DNA of 64,000 nucleotides from Mycobacterium sp. IS-1590 (GCF_001500025.1 NZ_LQIW01000012.1:1-64000), one strand, 5' to 3'; shown: positions 29,639-37,862, numbered from the stretch's first letter. The notes: generated by a model not told the origin, from the sequence alone. Made by a program: numbers and translations.

Positions 29639-30505
29639 CTACCGGGCGATCACCCGCGGAACCTCTGGATTCGCCGGTTCGACGCGTGGTCGTGGCACCT
29701 CGATGTTGTTCTCCTGCACCAGAACCGGGTCTCCAACCTTGACGTTCTCGAAGTACCACTCGGCGTCTTCGGGGCTCAGGCTGATGCACCCGTGGCTGAC
29801 GTTTTCATGTCCGAGGGAATTGATCGCCCAGGGCGCCGAATGCACGAAGATGCCGCGCCTGGTGAGCCGGACAGCCCATTCCACGTCGAGCAGGTAGCCG
29901 TCGTCCGCGGTCACCGGGATGCCGACGCTGCTCGAATCCATCTTCACGTCGCGTTCTTTGGCCAACACGGGGAAGGTGCCCACGGGCGTCGGGTACTCGG
30001 GCCGGCCCATCGTGGCCGGGAAGACCCCGGGCTTACCGAAGAAGGGCCGGTGGTGCGGCGAGGGGAGCTTGTCCGGTGGGACGCCGTCGACGGTGACCGT
30101 GAAGGTGTGCTCGGCGATGTTGGCGACGGCGACGACCGCGGCGCCGGTGGCGATGTTCGTCTTGAAGCCGCCGACCGACAGCGCAATTGTGCTGTGGGCG
30201 GGCCAGAATTCGTCAGGGGACCAGTGGACCGTCTTGGCGTCGAGCCACTCGAACGTGCCCGTCATCGGGGGTGTCGAGGTGATATCGAGCGATCGCTCGG
30301 CCGCATCCCTGTCGACGACGGGTTGCTTGAACGTCACCACCACGGGATGGGCGATCCCGACGATCTGACCTTGTGCAGGCGCTATGGAGGCGATGGTGCT
30401 TCTCACCGCCTGGTTAGCGGCCGCCGCACCTTCTCCGGCCGGCCCCACCACCACACTGGTGGCGACGACGACAGCAGCAAGAACACACCGAAGTACAGCA
30501 CGCAA
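29639..30505 (-). CDS. L,D-transpeptidase (YkuD) with Ig-like domain
   Basis: 288 residues. The N-terminus is an export signal (LRCVLAAVVVATSVVVGPAGEGAAA). One Ig-like domain (residues about 40-135) precedes the YkuD catalytic domain, where FVHSAPWAINSLGHENVSHG leads into the catalytic SHGCISLS motif at about residue 250. L,D-transpeptidases make the 3-3 peptidoglycan cross-links that dominate in mycobacteria. The size and single Ig-like domain recall LdtMt1-type enzymes. Convergent with the GAF-ANTAR gene, 12 bases apart. Confidence 0.93.
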   Translation of the reverse strand: MRAVLRCVLAAVVVATSVVVGPAGEGAAAANQAVRSTIASIAPAQGQIVGIAHPVVVTFKQPVVDRDAAERSLDITSTPPMTGTFEWLDAKTVHWSPDEFWPAHSTIALSVGGFKTNIATGAAVVAVANIAEHTFTVTVDGVPPDKLPSPHHRPFFGKPGVFPATMGRPEYPTPVGTFPVLAKERDVKMDSSSVGIPVTADDGYLLDVEWAVRLTRRGIFVHSAPWAINSLGHENVSHGCISLSPEDAEWYFENVKVGDPVLVQENNIEVPRPRVEPANPEVPRVIAR

Positions 30506-30670
30506 TCTTGGTGCCTCCCTTGAAATTACAACGATGTCAATAATGGTAGGTCAGTCGGAACGCTTTACGACCAAGAGCGCGTGGGCAATTCGATTAAGTC
30601 TCCGTCACGGTTCGGCCACAACGCCTGGACCCCTTGCCGATGTCACTCAAATTCATTGTCGGTCAATGAA

Positions 30671-30709
30671 TTTGGCCCGGCAGCGAGACTTGCTCGCCGC
30701 CGGGCCAAA
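30671..30709 (-). terminator. Hairpin terminator after the Pro-rich protein gene
   Basis: TTTGGCCCGG (30671-30680) pairs with CCGGGCCAAA (30700-30709), with an inner GCGAG/CTCGC stem, giving a long GC-rich hairpin. It lies 27 bases past the stop of the leftward Pro-rich gene. On the minus strand the stem ends in AAATTC rather than a T-run, so termination strength is uncertain. Confidence 0.65.
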
Positions 30710-30735
30710 CCGGAGGGACTATCCTCGGTGGTCCG

Positions 30736-31227
30736 TCAGGTCACCGGTCCTGGCGGAGTGGGCTGACCCGGCACGGGTGCCCCGGGCGCCGGTGGGCGGG
30801 ACGGGTCTCCCTTGCCCTTTCCGGCCAGCCCACCCATCTCGGTGAGCGGGGCGCCGACCACTGCGGGAGCGCCTCCCACAATCGGGGCTCCGGCCACCGG
30901 CGGCACCAGCGGCGGGGGCACCAGCGGCGGCACGAGGGGCGGGGGCACCAGCGGCGGCACCAGGGGCGGGGGCACGACGGGTGGCACCAGGGGCGGTGCG
31001 ATAGGCGGCGGGCCGGGAAGTGCCATCGGCACGCCGGCCATGTCCGTCAGCGGAGCACAAACGGGTGCCCCCGGTGCGCCGGCAGGCGCCTGCCCGGTCG
31101 CCGATTCGACGCACTCATATCCCCCGGCCAGGGCTGTCGGACTCAATGCGATGGCCACTCCGATGGCCGCACCTATCAATCCAGCCCCCACAGCTGCCGC
31201 GATGTTGACTCCTCTAAAGGTCGTCAT
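30736..31227 (-). CDS. Exported Pro/Val-rich repeat protein
   Basis: 163 residues from ATG 31227 (MTTFRGVNIAAAVGAGLIG). An N-terminal hydrophobic stretch (IAAAVGAGLIGAAIGVAIALSPTALAG) is a likely signal peptide. Two Cys flank the start of the mature part (YECVESATG and APVCAPL). The middle is a run of near-identical PPPLVPPLV units, four copies, followed by a Gly/Pro-rich tail. Such low-complexity chains suggest a cell-wall or surface role, but none is known. The longer start at 31245 is possible. Confidence 0.75.
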   Translation of the reverse strand: MTTFRGVNIAAAVGAGLIGAAIGVAIALSPTALAGGYECVESATGQAPAGAPGAPVCAPLTDMAGVPMALPGPPPIAPPLVPPVVPPPLVPPLVPPPLVPPLVPPPLVPPVAGAPIVGGAPAVVGAPLTEMGGLAGKGKGDPSRPPAPGAPVPGQPTPPGPVT

Positions 31228-31579
31228 CGACGTTGATCCCTCCACTCACGCTCACACTTTCGTTCAACCGAGGCAGCAGACGTTGCATGCCGTACCGAGG
31301 TCGCGTCCATACGACCGCGTTAATATCAACAGGCAGTCGTCAAGGACACGCCACGCCGCACCGCGCCGTTTCCAAATGGTGACCGGTTCGGCATGGTAGA
31401 GCCGCATTGGACCTCCGCCGCGAACTCGATACGGTTCTCACCTGCGATTCCGCGGGCATTCACCGTCGCCACAGAGATCACGATCGGGAGATGCATTCAA
31501 AGGCGACTAGGGGTTTCGGCCCTGCTGACCACGGGCATCACTGTCGCGACAGGTCAGACAAGTCAGAGGTTGGTATGTG
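31228..31579. other. Divergent intergenic region
   Basis: 352 bases between the Pro-rich gene (leftwards) and the holin-family gene (rightwards), with no supported gene. The right part contains a SigF-like promoter at 31512-31538, listed separately. An AT-richer patch (GTTAATATCAACAGG, 31319-31333) may serve the leftward gene. Confidence 0.5.
31512..31538 (+). promoter_or_regulatory. SigF-like promoter for the holin-family/DUF3618 pair
   Basis: GGTTT (31512-31516), a 16-base spacer and GGGCAT (31533-31538) differ by one base from the mycobacterial SigF consensus GGTTT-N16-GGGTAT as I know it. The site lies 42 bases upstream of the ATG at 31580. DUF3618-type genes are commonly stress-induced, which fits. 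Assignment is by pattern only. Confidence 0.5.
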
Positions 31580-31981
31580 ATGACGGTGGAATCGAGACCT
31601 AGCGCCGACGCGTCGATCGGCGAGTTGATGAGCCAGTTGTCGACGCAGACGTCGCGGTTGATCCGCGACGAAATGCGCTTGGCGCAGAAGGAATTTCAGG
31701 AATCAGCCAAACATGCCGGGATCGGCGCGGGCTTGTTCAGTGTGGCGGGCTTGCTGGCCTTCTTCGGCGCGGCGACGTTGATCGCCGCGGGCGTGGCGGC
31801 GTTGTCTCTCGTGCTGCCGGTATGGGCCGCGGCACTGATCGTCGCAGCGGTGCTGTTCGTGATCGCGGGCATCGCGGCTCTGGTGGGACGCAACCAGGCT
31901 CGCGAGGTCACGCCGGCGGCGCCGAAGACAGTCGAGACGGTGAAGGCCGACATCCAGGAACTGAAGGACGCCCGATCATGA
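31580..31981 (+). CDS. Phage_holin_3_6-like (DUF1469) membrane protein
   Basis: 133 residues from ATG 31580 (MTVESRPSADASIGELMSQL). After an amphipathic helix (STQTSRLIRDEMRLAQKEF) come two membrane helices (GAGLFSVAGLLAFFGAATLIAAGVAALSLV, WAAALIVAAVLFVIAGIAALVG). The family is named after holins, but in actinobacteria it is a chromosomal envelope protein of unknown role, nearly always paired with a DUF3618 gene as here (ATGA overlap). Confidence 0.85.
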   Translation: MTVESRPSADASIGELMSQLSTQTSRLIRDEMRLAQKEFQESAKHAGIGAGLFSVAGLLAFFGAATLIAAGVAALSLVLPVWAAALIVAAVLFVIAGIAALVGRNQAREVTPAAPKTVETVKADIQELKDARS

Positions 31982-32274
31982 CCGCACCGACTCCACGCCC
32001 CGAGCCAGGACCGGATGCGGGCGTCGACGACATCCAGGCCGACATCGAACAGACCCGCCACGAACTCGGCGAGACCGTCGAGGCGCTACAGGCCAAGCTG
32101 GATGTGAAGACGCGCGCGAAGGAGAAGGTCGACGAGACCAAGGAGCGCGTCGCCGAGAAGGCGGACACGCTGCGGCATACGGCCACCGACAACCCGAAGC
32201 AGACGGTGCCGGTCGCAGCGATCGTCGCGATCCTCGCGGTGGTCGGGATCATTGTGTGGCGGCGAAGGCGCTAG
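31978..32274 (+). CDS. DUF3618 family protein
   Basis: 98 residues from ATG 31978, coupled to the preceding gene. The DUF3618 core DDIQADIEQTRHELGETVEALQAKLDVKTRAKEK is present, followed by a charged coiled-coil-like stretch and a C-terminal membrane helix (TVPVAAIVAILAVVGIIVWRRRR). It probably acts with the holin-family partner at the membrane. Confidence 0.88.
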   Translation: MTAPTPRPEPGPDAGVDDIQADIEQTRHELGETVEALQAKLDVKTRAKEKVDETKERVAEKADTLRHTATDNPKQTVPVAAIVAILAVVGIIVWRRRR

Positions 32275-32282
32275 AGCGTCCG

Positions 32283-32690
32283 TTACGACCCGAAGCGGAA
32301 GCGACGGCCGGTGACACGTCGCGGAAGCACGCGGATGTAGTGGTCCTTGATGTGCGCGGTCCACGGCAGTAGTTGCGCGCTTTTCGCTTCCTCGAGGTCG
32401 TCATCGTCGTGAACGGTGCGTGCGACGCCTCGAACGATCACGCTCCAACCTTCGGCGACGTTGTGATCGTCGGCTTCGAAGAGCACGTCGCGGTTGACCG
32501 CAGTGCTGACCAACTTGGTGCCCTGCGCCGTGCGAAACAGCAGCGTCTTGCGCTGGACGACGAAGTTCACCGGAAAGATCTCGGGAACCCCGTCAGCGCT
32601 GGTGACCAGTCGCCCCAATGACACGCTGCCCAACAGGCTCCAGCATTCGCTTTCGGGAAGGATCTCGCCGGGCGGCTTCTCTTCAGACAT
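32283..32690 (-). CDS. Pyridoxamine 5'-phosphate oxidase-fold (FMN-binding split barrel) protein
   Basis: 135 residues from ATG 32690 (MSEEKPPGEILPESECWSLL). The stretch SVSLGRLVTSADGVPEIFPVNFVVQRKTLLFRTAQGTKL is the classic start of small PPOX-fold proteins that bind FMN, F420 or haem; WSVIVRGVARTVHDDDDL continues the barrel. A true PdxH role is unlikely given the short length. Convergent with the DUF3618 gene, eight bases apart. Confidence 0.85.
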   Translation of the reverse strand: MSEEKPPGEILPESECWSLLGSVSLGRLVTSADGVPEIFPVNFVVQRKTLLFRTAQGTKLVSTAVNRDVLFEADDHNVAEGWSVIVRGVARTVHDDDDLEEAKSAQLLPWTAHIKDHYIRVLPRRVTGRRFRFGS

Positions 32691-32866
32691 GACGGCTTGC
32701 GCGCTTCGCGCCGATGGCTACAGGCATGGTGCGAGTCTAGGGAGGTGAGGGGGCGTAGCGCGTGCCGAGGGAGGTGCGGCGTGGTCGGTCGGGCCGCGCG
32801 CTCTGAACCCTCAAAGTAGGGAATCTCCCGATTCCTTGTCATCCGGTTCCGCATAGCGTGCGGGAC

Positions 32867-33160
32867 ATGGATGCTTCGGTGGGTTGCGCTTCGTGCTATT
32901 TCGCAGAGTGGTATCTGGCGAACTTGTCTCAGGACGCGGTGGAGCGCCTGGTTACGAGGCTGCAGGCGGCATTGGAGAACAGCGACGGCGAGATCAGTGT
33001 GGTGCGCCTCGTGGGTGCGGTGGCGGTACCCGAGGACGAGGTCTTCTACGGCGTATTCGCGGCGACGTCGGCGGAGATTGTCACCGAGGTTTGCGGGCGT
33101 ATTGGGATGCCGCCGGGACGGCTCACGGCCAGTGTGGGAGCGTGGTTTGCGTCAGCTTGA
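32867..33160 (+). CDS. Small conserved protein, ferredoxin-like fold possible
   Basis: 97 residues from ATG 32867 (MDASVGCASCYFAEWYLANL). The order helix (SQDAVERLVTRLQAALE), strands (ISVVRLVGAVAVPEDEVFYGVFAA), helix (SAEIVTEVCGRIGMP) and a final strand resembles small DUF4242-like or NIPSNAP-like alpha-beta barrels. Two Cys lie close together near the start (GCASCYF). No function can be assigned. Confidence 0.6.
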   Translation: MDASVGCASCYFAEWYLANLSQDAVERLVTRLQAALENSDGEISVVRLVGAVAVPEDEVFYGVFAATSAEIVTEVCGRIGMPPGRLTASVGAWFASA

Positions 33161-33212
33161 TTCGGAGGATCGGCGCGCGCACTTCGTCCGCCGACCTCAG
33201 TCCGCGCCGGTG

Positions 33213-36083
33213 CTAGCGATGTGGGGCCATACGCCTGCCCAGTTCAGCGCGGGTGCGAATACCCAACTTGCGGTAGACCCGGCTCAAGTGATGTTCCACC
33301 GTTTTCGCGCTGATGAACAAGGTCGATGCGATGTCACGGTTGGTCATTCCGGTAGCGGCCAGTTCGGCTACTCGCTGTTCGGTTGAGGTGAGTATCGATT
33401 CGCCGGCGCGGCTGCTCTTGGCGCGGGACAATTCGGCACGCGTGCGCTCGGCCCATATCGAGGCGCCCGTGTCTTCGAAAGTTTTCAGCGTTTCTCGGAG
33501 GGTATTTGCCGCTGCCTCTTTCAGGCGCTGGCGCCGCTGCAGCTGACCGAGGAGCAACCGAGTGCGCGCAAGTTCAAATGGCATCGAAGTCCGTTCATGT
33601 TCCGCAAGCGCCTCACGAGCAAGTTTTTCTGCCTCGGTCAGATCACCCTTCGTCGCAGTGAGCATTGCTCGACAGCGCAGGGCGGCCGCAATCATCCAAG
33701 CGCGGTCCAGACGGTGTCCATTGCTCTCCAACAGATCGGTCACCGCTGCAGCGTCTGTGACGTTGCCCAGGTTGATCATCGCCTCGGCGGCGTAGGGCGC
33801 CCACCAGGCCGTTATCAATTCTGTACCCGGCGGTGTCGAGCCCAGGCACGCCAGAGCCGGTTCGAAATGACACATGGCCTCGGCATGGTTGCCAAGCGAC
33901 ACCTCGAGAAACCCCAAGATCATGTGCGGCCAATTCTCAACCCCCGGCGCCCCGCATCGCCGCGCAGCGACCAGAGCGGAGTGCGCGGCGTCGCGGGTGT
34001 CTTGCTCGCGACCGGTGAAGGCCGACACGGCGGCAGTGACGGTGCCCGCAATGGCCAACGGGTGGTCCCCGCCGAGTTGTTGGGCGCGTTGCATCGAATC
34101 CTCGGCGATTCGTGTCGCCTCCGCAAAGCGGCTCTGCCAGATCTCCATCAGGGTCGCATGGATGGCGATGAACAGGATCTCGCTATCGGAACCACGCTCC
34201 TCGCAGGAGCCCCGCAACGACTCGGCATACGCGCGGGCGGCGTCGAATTCCCCGGCCCACGACAGCACCTGGAGTGCGGCAGCTCGTGCACACAATGGCA
34301 CCGGCACGTCGCTGCTCTCATCGTCCAGCTGCAGTGCCCGCTCAAGCGCAGTGAAGTCAATTCCATTGCCGTACAGGGCGTTTACGGTCACATAAGTCGC
34401 CAAGGCTTGGCTGATCAGGCCGGGTTCCTCGAGAGAGTCGGCGATCGCGGTTCCCTCCGCGGCGTTACGCAGGGCAGCCTCGTAGTGAGTGGCGGTGGCC
34501 TGTGCGAAGGAAAGCATCAGCAGAGCACGCACCCTGATAGCGGGATGATCCGCGGCATTGTCCAGGGCTCGCTCAAGTTGTACGGCCGCTTCATCGAACG
34601 TGTTGTCGTACACGAGAATGCCGCCATGCAGGATCAGTGCCAGGGCTCGTAGCGGTCCGTCCTCCAGCTCAACCAACGCAGGCCGCAGCACCTCTGCGGC
34701 CCGTTGGGTGTTCCCGGCACGCAGGTGATGTTCGGCCGCCCGCATTCGGCGCATCGGTGTGCCGCCGCCCAGGTTGATCACGAATTCAAGCAGTTCGGCC
34801 GCGGCCGCAGGCGCGCCGCGATGCCGAGTCGCCTCGGCTGCTGAGTCCAGGGTCGCGAAAGTCGCCTCGTCGGCAGTCGTAGCGGCAAGTGCAAGATGGC
34901 GCGCTTTGAGTTCCGGCTGCACTTCGACGGACGCCAAGGCACGATGCATGGCTCGGCGACTGGCCGCAGAAGCCTCGCTGTACACCCCGTAGGCGAGCAA
35001 GGGATGCGCGAAGCGGACCCGGCTGCCCTCTATCTCGACGACGCCATCGGATTCGACGGCTTCGAGTACCTCCATAACGTGTTCGACGGTCGAGTCGGTG
35101 ACCCGGGCCAAGAGGTCGACAGTGGGCGCCGCCACAGACGCCGCGGCTAGCAAGACCCGCTTGAGGTCCCCGTCGAGTCGCCCGACGCGCATGCGTACCA
35201 AGTCGGCCAGGGTGGCGGGTAGACCCGGGCCGGCGGGTGGTTCGCTTCCGTCGATCACACGAGCGAGTTCAAGAGCATAGAAGGGATTGCCGCCCGATAT
35301 TTCTGCGATTCGCACGAGCACCACGCGGCTGAAGGAATGCCCGATTCTCTGCAACAGCAACTGATGTAGAGCACCAAGACTCAACGGCTGCAGCCGGATT
35401 CGAGCCATCTGTTCGGCGCTACTTAAAGTCAGCCACTCCTCTGCACGGCCCTGCCCAGGATCGCAGCGTTCGGTGGCCAGCACACCGATGCGGCCGCGTA
35501 GGCGGCGGATGACGAAGCCGAGCACCACGCGGCTGGATGCATCCAGCCACTGCACGTCATCGATCGCCACCAGCAGCGGTGCGGCCGCCGCGAGGTGTTC
35601 GAGAAGCGTGCCCACGGCGGCGGCTACGACGCGGTGATCGATGGGTGGACCGTCGCCGTCTGCACGCAAGAGCACCCGGTTCACGGCAAGTTGCTGGAGC
35701 TTTGGCAGTTCGTCGATGGTCGCGGTGTCGATGTCGGCGAGCAGATCTGCCACGGCGGCGTAGGCCAGCACCGACTCGGTCTGATGTCCGCGTGCGGAGA
35801 GGGCCCGAAAGCCCCGTCCCGATGCGGCATCCAAGACATTCAGCCAGGCGGTGGTCTTACCGATACCCGCTTCACCCTCGACGAGGAGTCCCGCTGGCTT
35901 GATCTGAGCCGCTGTGAGAAGCCGTTCAGCAGCCTCCTGCATCGCGGGACTTCCCCCAGCCGCCATAGGCCACATAATCGCAGCATCGTTGCTGTTCGCG
36001 CGGGTAAACCTCGAACGGAGGGCAGATCGAATCGCCGGTGAGATATGCGCGCCGACCCCTTCGGAGGGCGTCACTGAAGGCAA
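33213..36083 (-). CDS. LuxR-family transcriptional regulator with AAA ATPase and TPR-like region
   Basis: 956 residues from ATG 36083; ATG 35975 (MWPMAAGGSPAMQEAAERLL) is an alternative. Walker A is in VEGEAGIGKTTAWL at about residue 70 and a Walker B-like LLVAIDDVQWLDASSRV near 165, as in large LuxR-type STAND ATPases. A long helical repeat region (about 350-860) follows, then a C-terminal LuxR helix-turn-helix (LTSTEQRVAELAATGMTNRD, IASTLFISAKTVEHHLSRVY). These proteins switch on targets when a ligand drives ATP-dependent assembly; the ligand is unknown. It lies right beside the tRNA cluster and has no operon partner. Confidence 0.88.
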   Translation of the reverse strand: MPSVTPSEGVGAHISPAIRSALRSRFTRANSNDAAIMWPMAAGGSPAMQEAAERLLTAAQIKPAGLLVEGEAGIGKTTAWLNVLDAASGRGFRALSARGHQTESVLAYAAVADLLADIDTATIDELPKLQQLAVNRVLLRADGDGPPIDHRVVAAAVGTLLEHLAAAAPLLVAIDDVQWLDASSRVVLGFVIRRLRGRIGVLATERCDPGQGRAEEWLTLSSAEQMARIRLQPLSLGALHQLLLQRIGHSFSRVVLVRIAEISGGNPFYALELARVIDGSEPPAGPGLPATLADLVRMRVGRLDGDLKRVLLAAASVAAPTVDLLARVTDSTVEHVMEVLEAVESDGVVEIEGSRVRFAHPLLAYGVYSEASAASRRAMHRALASVEVQPELKARHLALAATTADEATFATLDSAAEATRHRGAPAAAAELLEFVINLGGGTPMRRMRAAEHHLRAGNTQRAAEVLRPALVELEDGPLRALALILHGGILVYDNTFDEAAVQLERALDNAADHPAIRVRALLMLSFAQATATHYEAALRNAAEGTAIADSLEEPGLISQALATYVTVNALYGNGIDFTALERALQLDDESSDVPVPLCARAAALQVLSWAGEFDAARAYAESLRGSCEERGSDSEILFIAIHATLMEIWQSRFAEATRIAEDSMQRAQQLGGDHPLAIAGTVTAAVSAFTGREQDTRDAAHSALVAARRCGAPGVENWPHMILGFLEVSLGNHAEAMCHFEPALACLGSTPPGTELITAWWAPYAAEAMINLGNVTDAAAVTDLLESNGHRLDRAWMIAAALRCRAMLTATKGDLTEAEKLAREALAEHERTSMPFELARTRLLLGQLQRRQRLKEAAANTLRETLKTFEDTGASIWAERTRAELSRAKSSRAGESILTSTEQRVAELAATGMTNRDIASTLFISAKTVEHHLSRVYRKLGIRTRAELGRRMAPHR

Positions 36084-36125
36084 CCGTCATGTCGGGCTGT
36101 AAAGCAACGAGTGCACTTTTGCTGT

Positions 36126-36200
36126 TGGTGGTCCCGGCTGGGTTCGAACCAGCGACCTTCCGCGTGTGAGGCGGACGCTCTCCCACTGAGCTACGAGACC
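36126..36200 (-). tRNA. tRNA-Val(CAC)
   Basis: 75 bases including an encoded CCA. On the minus strand, acceptor GGTCTCG (36200 downwards) pairs with CGGGACC; the D-arm AGCTCAGTGGGAGAGC, anticodon loop CTCACAC (anticodon CAC) and T-loop GGTTCGAACCC are all standard. Confidence 0.95.
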
Positions 36201-36499
36201 GGAGAGTCGACCGAACGGCCGAACGACGTCGAACACTAGCACGATCAGCATCGCGGCCCGAATCCACCGACGGGGATCAGCGCCGATGGCTGGGTGATTT
36301 CGGCCGGCCGCGCCGGGTTGCCGAAGTGGGGTCGCGTGATGTCGGCTCGATGCGCAGATTCTTCGTCTCTCGCGAGCCGTACCAGCCGTTTTGCGATGTG
36401 AACGGGCAGCGACGCACCGGCGAACGTCGGGATTTGTGCAGCTACACTTTGGTGGACTATCGTCGTCCTTCGCGACGGGCGACGAGTCGTTCGTGGCGC

Positions 36500-36572
36500 G
36501 CGGATGTAGCGCAGTTGGTAGCGCATCACCTTGCCAAGGTGAGGGTCGCGGGTTCGAATCCCGTCATCCGCT
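36500..36572 (+). tRNA. tRNA-Gly(GCC)
   Basis: 73 bases without encoded CCA. Acceptor GCGGATG pairs with CATCCGC, the anticodon loop is TTGCCAA (anticodon GCC), and the T-arm is CGCGGGTTCGAATCCCG. The 300 bases between tRNA-Val(CAC) and this gene hold only the divergent promoters. Confidence 0.96.
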
Positions 36573-36599
36573 CGAAGGTGCAGTGGCATCAACCCCAGC

Positions 36600-36670
36600 G
36601 GTGGAGTGGCCGAGTGGTGAGGCAACGGCCTGCAAAGCCGTGCACACGGGTTCGATTCCCGTCTCCACCT
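36600..36670 (+). tRNA. tRNA-Cys(GCA)
   Basis: 71 bases. Acceptor GGTGGAG pairs with CTCCACC, anticodon loop CTGCAAA gives anticodon GCA, and the T-arm is CACGGGTTCGATTCCCG. It sits 27 bases after tRNA-Gly in a Gly-Cys-Val cluster. Confidence 0.96.
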
Positions 36671-36683
36671 CTACGAAGGTTCG

Positions 36684-36758
36684 GCGCGATTAGCTCAGCG
36701 GGAGAGCGCTTCCCTGACACGGAAGAGGTCACTGGTTCAATCCCAGTATCGCGCACCA
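36684..36758 (+). tRNA. tRNA-Val(GAC), host of the integrated element
   Basis: 75 bases with encoded CCA. Acceptor GCGCGAT pairs with ATCGCGC, anticodon loop CTGACAC gives GAC, T-arm ACTGGTTCAATCCCAGT. Its last 25 bases lie inside the attL core, so the 3' end of the gene is now supplied by the element and the function is kept. From memory, the phiRv2 prophage of M. tuberculosis also uses a tRNA-Val gene. Confidence 0.96.
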
Positions 36759-36759
36759 C
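36734..36759. repeat. attL core (26-base direct repeat with 48461-48486)
   Basis: A 26-base stretch starting GGTTCAATCCCAG and ending GCGCACCAC is identical to 48461-48486. Homology continues with two mismatches through GTTTGTGCAG and TCAG to 36775 (48502 on the right), so about 42 bases are shared. It covers the T-arm and acceptor end of tRNA-Val(GAC), the usual crossover region for tyrosine integrases. Confidence 0.95.
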
Positions 36760-36801
36760 TGTTTGTGCAGTTCAGAAGCTGTTTCTCAGCCGACGAACGG
36801 G

Positions 36802-36826
36802 CGGCGTGCAATAAACGTGCAATAGC
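36802..36826 (+). repeat. Left arm-type integrase site (two GTGCAATA boxes)
   Basis: This 25-base sequence is identical to 48319-48343 in the same orientation. It contains GTGCAATA at 36806 and again at 36817, an 11-base period, about one helical turn. Being 42 bases inside attL, it has the position and structure of an arm-type binding site for the integrase N-terminal domain. Confidence 0.8.
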
Positions 36827-36859
36827 TCCGGTGTCAGACCGACCCGAGAGGATGCACGC

Positions 36860-37186
36860 ATGACCACCACCACCACCACTCCGCCTATCCCCTGGCCCCT
36901 CGGCGCAACCCAGGTCACCGACTGGGCCGACGTCGGCAAGCCCGATCAGTTCCGTTGCTTTGCCGGCCCCATCCGCCGGGTCCCGGAGATCTGCTATGAG
37001 GACGGCACGCCAGCCACCGTTTCAATCGACGGCACTCAACTTTTCGACGACACAGTAGAGGAACGCTGCATCCGCCTTGCGGGTGTGTCGTGGGAGGACA
37101 TGATCACGAGCGAAGTGGCGCGGAAGCTCGCTACCGCGCTCTTGGGGGCAGCGGATGACCTCGACCGGCTGGAGGGTCCCCGATGA
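36860..37186 (+). CDS. DUF6907-like small protein 1 of 3
   Basis: 108 residues (MTTTTTTPPIPWPLGATQVT). The N-terminal WPLGATQVTDWADV is echoed in the next gene (LPPGAHTLSTWADW). The C-terminal SEVARKLATALLGAADDLDRLE matches the helix that ends all three tandem proteins. The pattern resembles DUF6907, small proteins common on actinobacterial mobile elements; function unknown. First gene inside attL, coupled to the next by ATGA. Confidence 0.65.
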   Translation: MTTTTTTPPIPWPLGATQVTDWADVGKPDQFRCFAGPIRRVPEICYEDGTPATVSIDGTQLFDDTVEERCIRLAGVSWEDMITSEVARKLATALLGAADDLDRLEGPR

Positions 37187-37491
37187 GCACGACCACCATC
37201 CCCGACATGCCGCTCCCTCCCGGAGCGCACACCCTCAGCACGTGGGCTGACTGGGACTACAAGTATCGAGTCGTGTGGACTGAAGACCGATCGCTGGAGG
37301 GCCACGACGCAACCGTCCTCGGCGCGGCAATACAGATGGCAGACGGCCACATCGACGACGGCACCCTCGAAGAAGCGCCCGGAGTCCATATCGAGGTCAC
37401 GTCAGCGCAGATGACTACCGAGCAAGCCCGCCGGTTCGCCGCCCTGGCCCTTGCGACGGCCGACGAACTCGACCAGTGGGTTCAGAAGTGA
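37183..37491 (+). CDS. DUF6907-like small protein 2 of 3
   Basis: 102 residues (MSTTTIPDMPLPPGAHTLST). It shares the PPGA..L.TWADW opening with protein 1, and the ending TTEQARRFAALALATADELD with proteins 1 and 3. No Cys cluster, unlike protein 3. Coupled on both sides by 4-base overlaps. Function unknown. Confidence 0.65.
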   Translation: MSTTTIPDMPLPPGAHTLSTWADWDYKYRVVWTEDRSLEGHDATVLGAAIQMADGHIDDGTLEEAPGVHIEVTSAQMTTEQARRFAALALATADELDQWVQK

Positions 37492-37856
37492 ACACCACAC
37501 TGCACCTTGTGCCCAACCCTGTGCAGCCAATCGTGTGCACGCCCTGGTGCGGCCGCGGGGATGGCCACCTGGACGAGTGGTGCCGCGAGGATCAAAGCTG
37601 CTGGGGACCGGCTGACTACGTCGAGCTGGAGTTGGAACCGGCGGAAGTCGAGGCGGCGGGGAGGTTCCCGACGAGGTTTGGTGTCATGCCGCACCGCCAA
37701 CACGACGACGCGCCCGTCGACTGCTACCTGCACATCGAGCTGCCGGGGCGGGACGTCGACACCTCCGCCCGTCTCACGCCCCCCGAGGCGCGGAGACTCG
37801 CTGACGCCCTTATCGCTGTCGCCGACATGCTCGAAGGAACCGAACCCATCACCTGA
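37488..37856 (+). CDS. DUF6907-like small protein 3 of 3
   Basis: 122 residues from GTG 37488 (VNTTLHLVPNPVQPIVCTPW), chosen because GTG overlaps the previous TGA (GTGA); a frame start at 37476 has no support. The N-terminus has CTPWCGRGDGHLDEWCREDQSC, a Cys/His-rich patch that could bind zinc, then the YLHIELPGRDVDTSARL strand and the shared LTPPEARRLADALIAVADML helix. This is the clearest DUF6907 match of the three. Confidence 0.7.
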   Translation: MNTTLHLVPNPVQPIVCTPWCGRGDGHLDEWCREDQSCWGPADYVELELEPAEVEAAGRFPTRFGVMPHRQHDDAPVDCYLHIELPGRDVDTSARLTPPEARRLADALIAVADMLEGTEPIT

Positions 37857-37862
37857 ACGTGT

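Noticed and set aside
30812..31399. Gly-rich GGTSGGG-type frame resembling PE_PGRS proteins
   Set aside because: It is the antisense of the Pro-rich PPPLVPP repeats of the gene at 30736-31227, which has a signal peptide and start.
31580..31981. Phage lysis cassette suggested by the holin-family name
   Set aside because: No endolysin nearby; the partner is DUF3618 and the gene is in chromosomal context outside the element.
36245..36814. Reading frames across the tRNA cluster
   Set aside because: They run through tRNA genes on both strands and have no protein-like features.
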